Below the pieces are notes generated by a model, which was given only the letters and a program-made list of their open reading frames with translations, ran no database searches and had not been told where the DNA came from. Position numbers and translations under genes: made by a program. Shown here in pieces: positions 14,111-14,122 of a stretch of DNA of 14,122 bases. The DNA is from an uncultured Bacillota bacterium. GTDB taxonomy: Bacteria; Bacillota_I; Bacilli_A; RFN20; CAG-826. Within the stretch, counting starts at the first letter, position 1. Each line of letters opens with the position of its first letter. Where the stretch lies: the NCBI GenBank assembly GCA_946623775.1, contig CAMORJ010000036.1, positions 1 to 14,122 on the forward strand, written 5' to 3'.

Positions 14111-14122
14111 GATTTAGAGGGG

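Noticed and set aside
1..14122. Mobile element, prophage or CRISPR content
   Set aside because: There are no transposase, integrase or phage-like proteins, no terminal repeats next to the tRNA, and no regularly spaced repeats.

Overview
The window looks like chromosomal DNA of a bacterium of the Bacillota, probably the Bacilli, Erysipelotrichia or RF39-like Tenericutes-related part. The grounds are strong AGGAGG-type ribosome sites, PepC and PepT peptidases, compact intrinsic terminators, a tRNA-Gln with encoded CCA, and an enlarged PotA/PotD polyamine importer that recalls Mollicutes. This placement is inference. The standard code is used: Trp is TGG, and all eleven confident genes end in TAA. 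I see no insertion sequence, prophage, CRISPR array or rRNA.

Left part (1-4480): after an ambiguous gene end and a bidirectional terminator come two minus-strand genes. One is a pyrrolidone-carboxylate-peptidase-like protein that has lost its catalytic Cys. The other is uridine kinase (udk). A plus-strand tRNA-Gln(CTG) follows; its terminator is shared with convergent pepT (tripeptidase). pepT diverges from pepC (aminopeptidase C, bleomycin-hydrolase family) across about 100 bp that holds a promoter and an inverted repeat. Together these suggest peptide catabolism and nucleoside salvage.

Middle part (4480-8410): an 823-residue FtsX/MacB-type ABC permease lies on the plus strand with no ATPase partner beside it. 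Next is a 48-residue rubredoxin-like zinc or iron protein, then a terminator shared with a convergent lipoprotein carrying two thioredoxin-like domains (CxC and CPDC). Both the permease and the lipoprotein have a -10 hexamer exactly 7 nt before the start codon and no ribosome site, which suggests leaderless mRNAs.

Right part (8410-14122): a complete polyamine ABC importer operon, potA-potB-potC-potD, with overlapping or nearly touching genes and a terminator at the end. PotA (506 aa) carries an insert in its ATPase domain and a second TOBE-like unit. PotD (715 aa) is about twice the usual length: its binding fold appears split by an acidic insert of roughly 180 residues, and it ends in a transmembrane helix with a basic tail, so it should be anchored at both ends. 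The potA leader can fold into a hairpin that begins near the predicted transcription start.

The most unusual items are the split, doubly anchored PotD, the C15 pseudo-peptidase, the paired leaderless signals, and the thioredoxin lipoprotein divergent from a Cys-rich PotD. None of these is proven by sequence reading alone.
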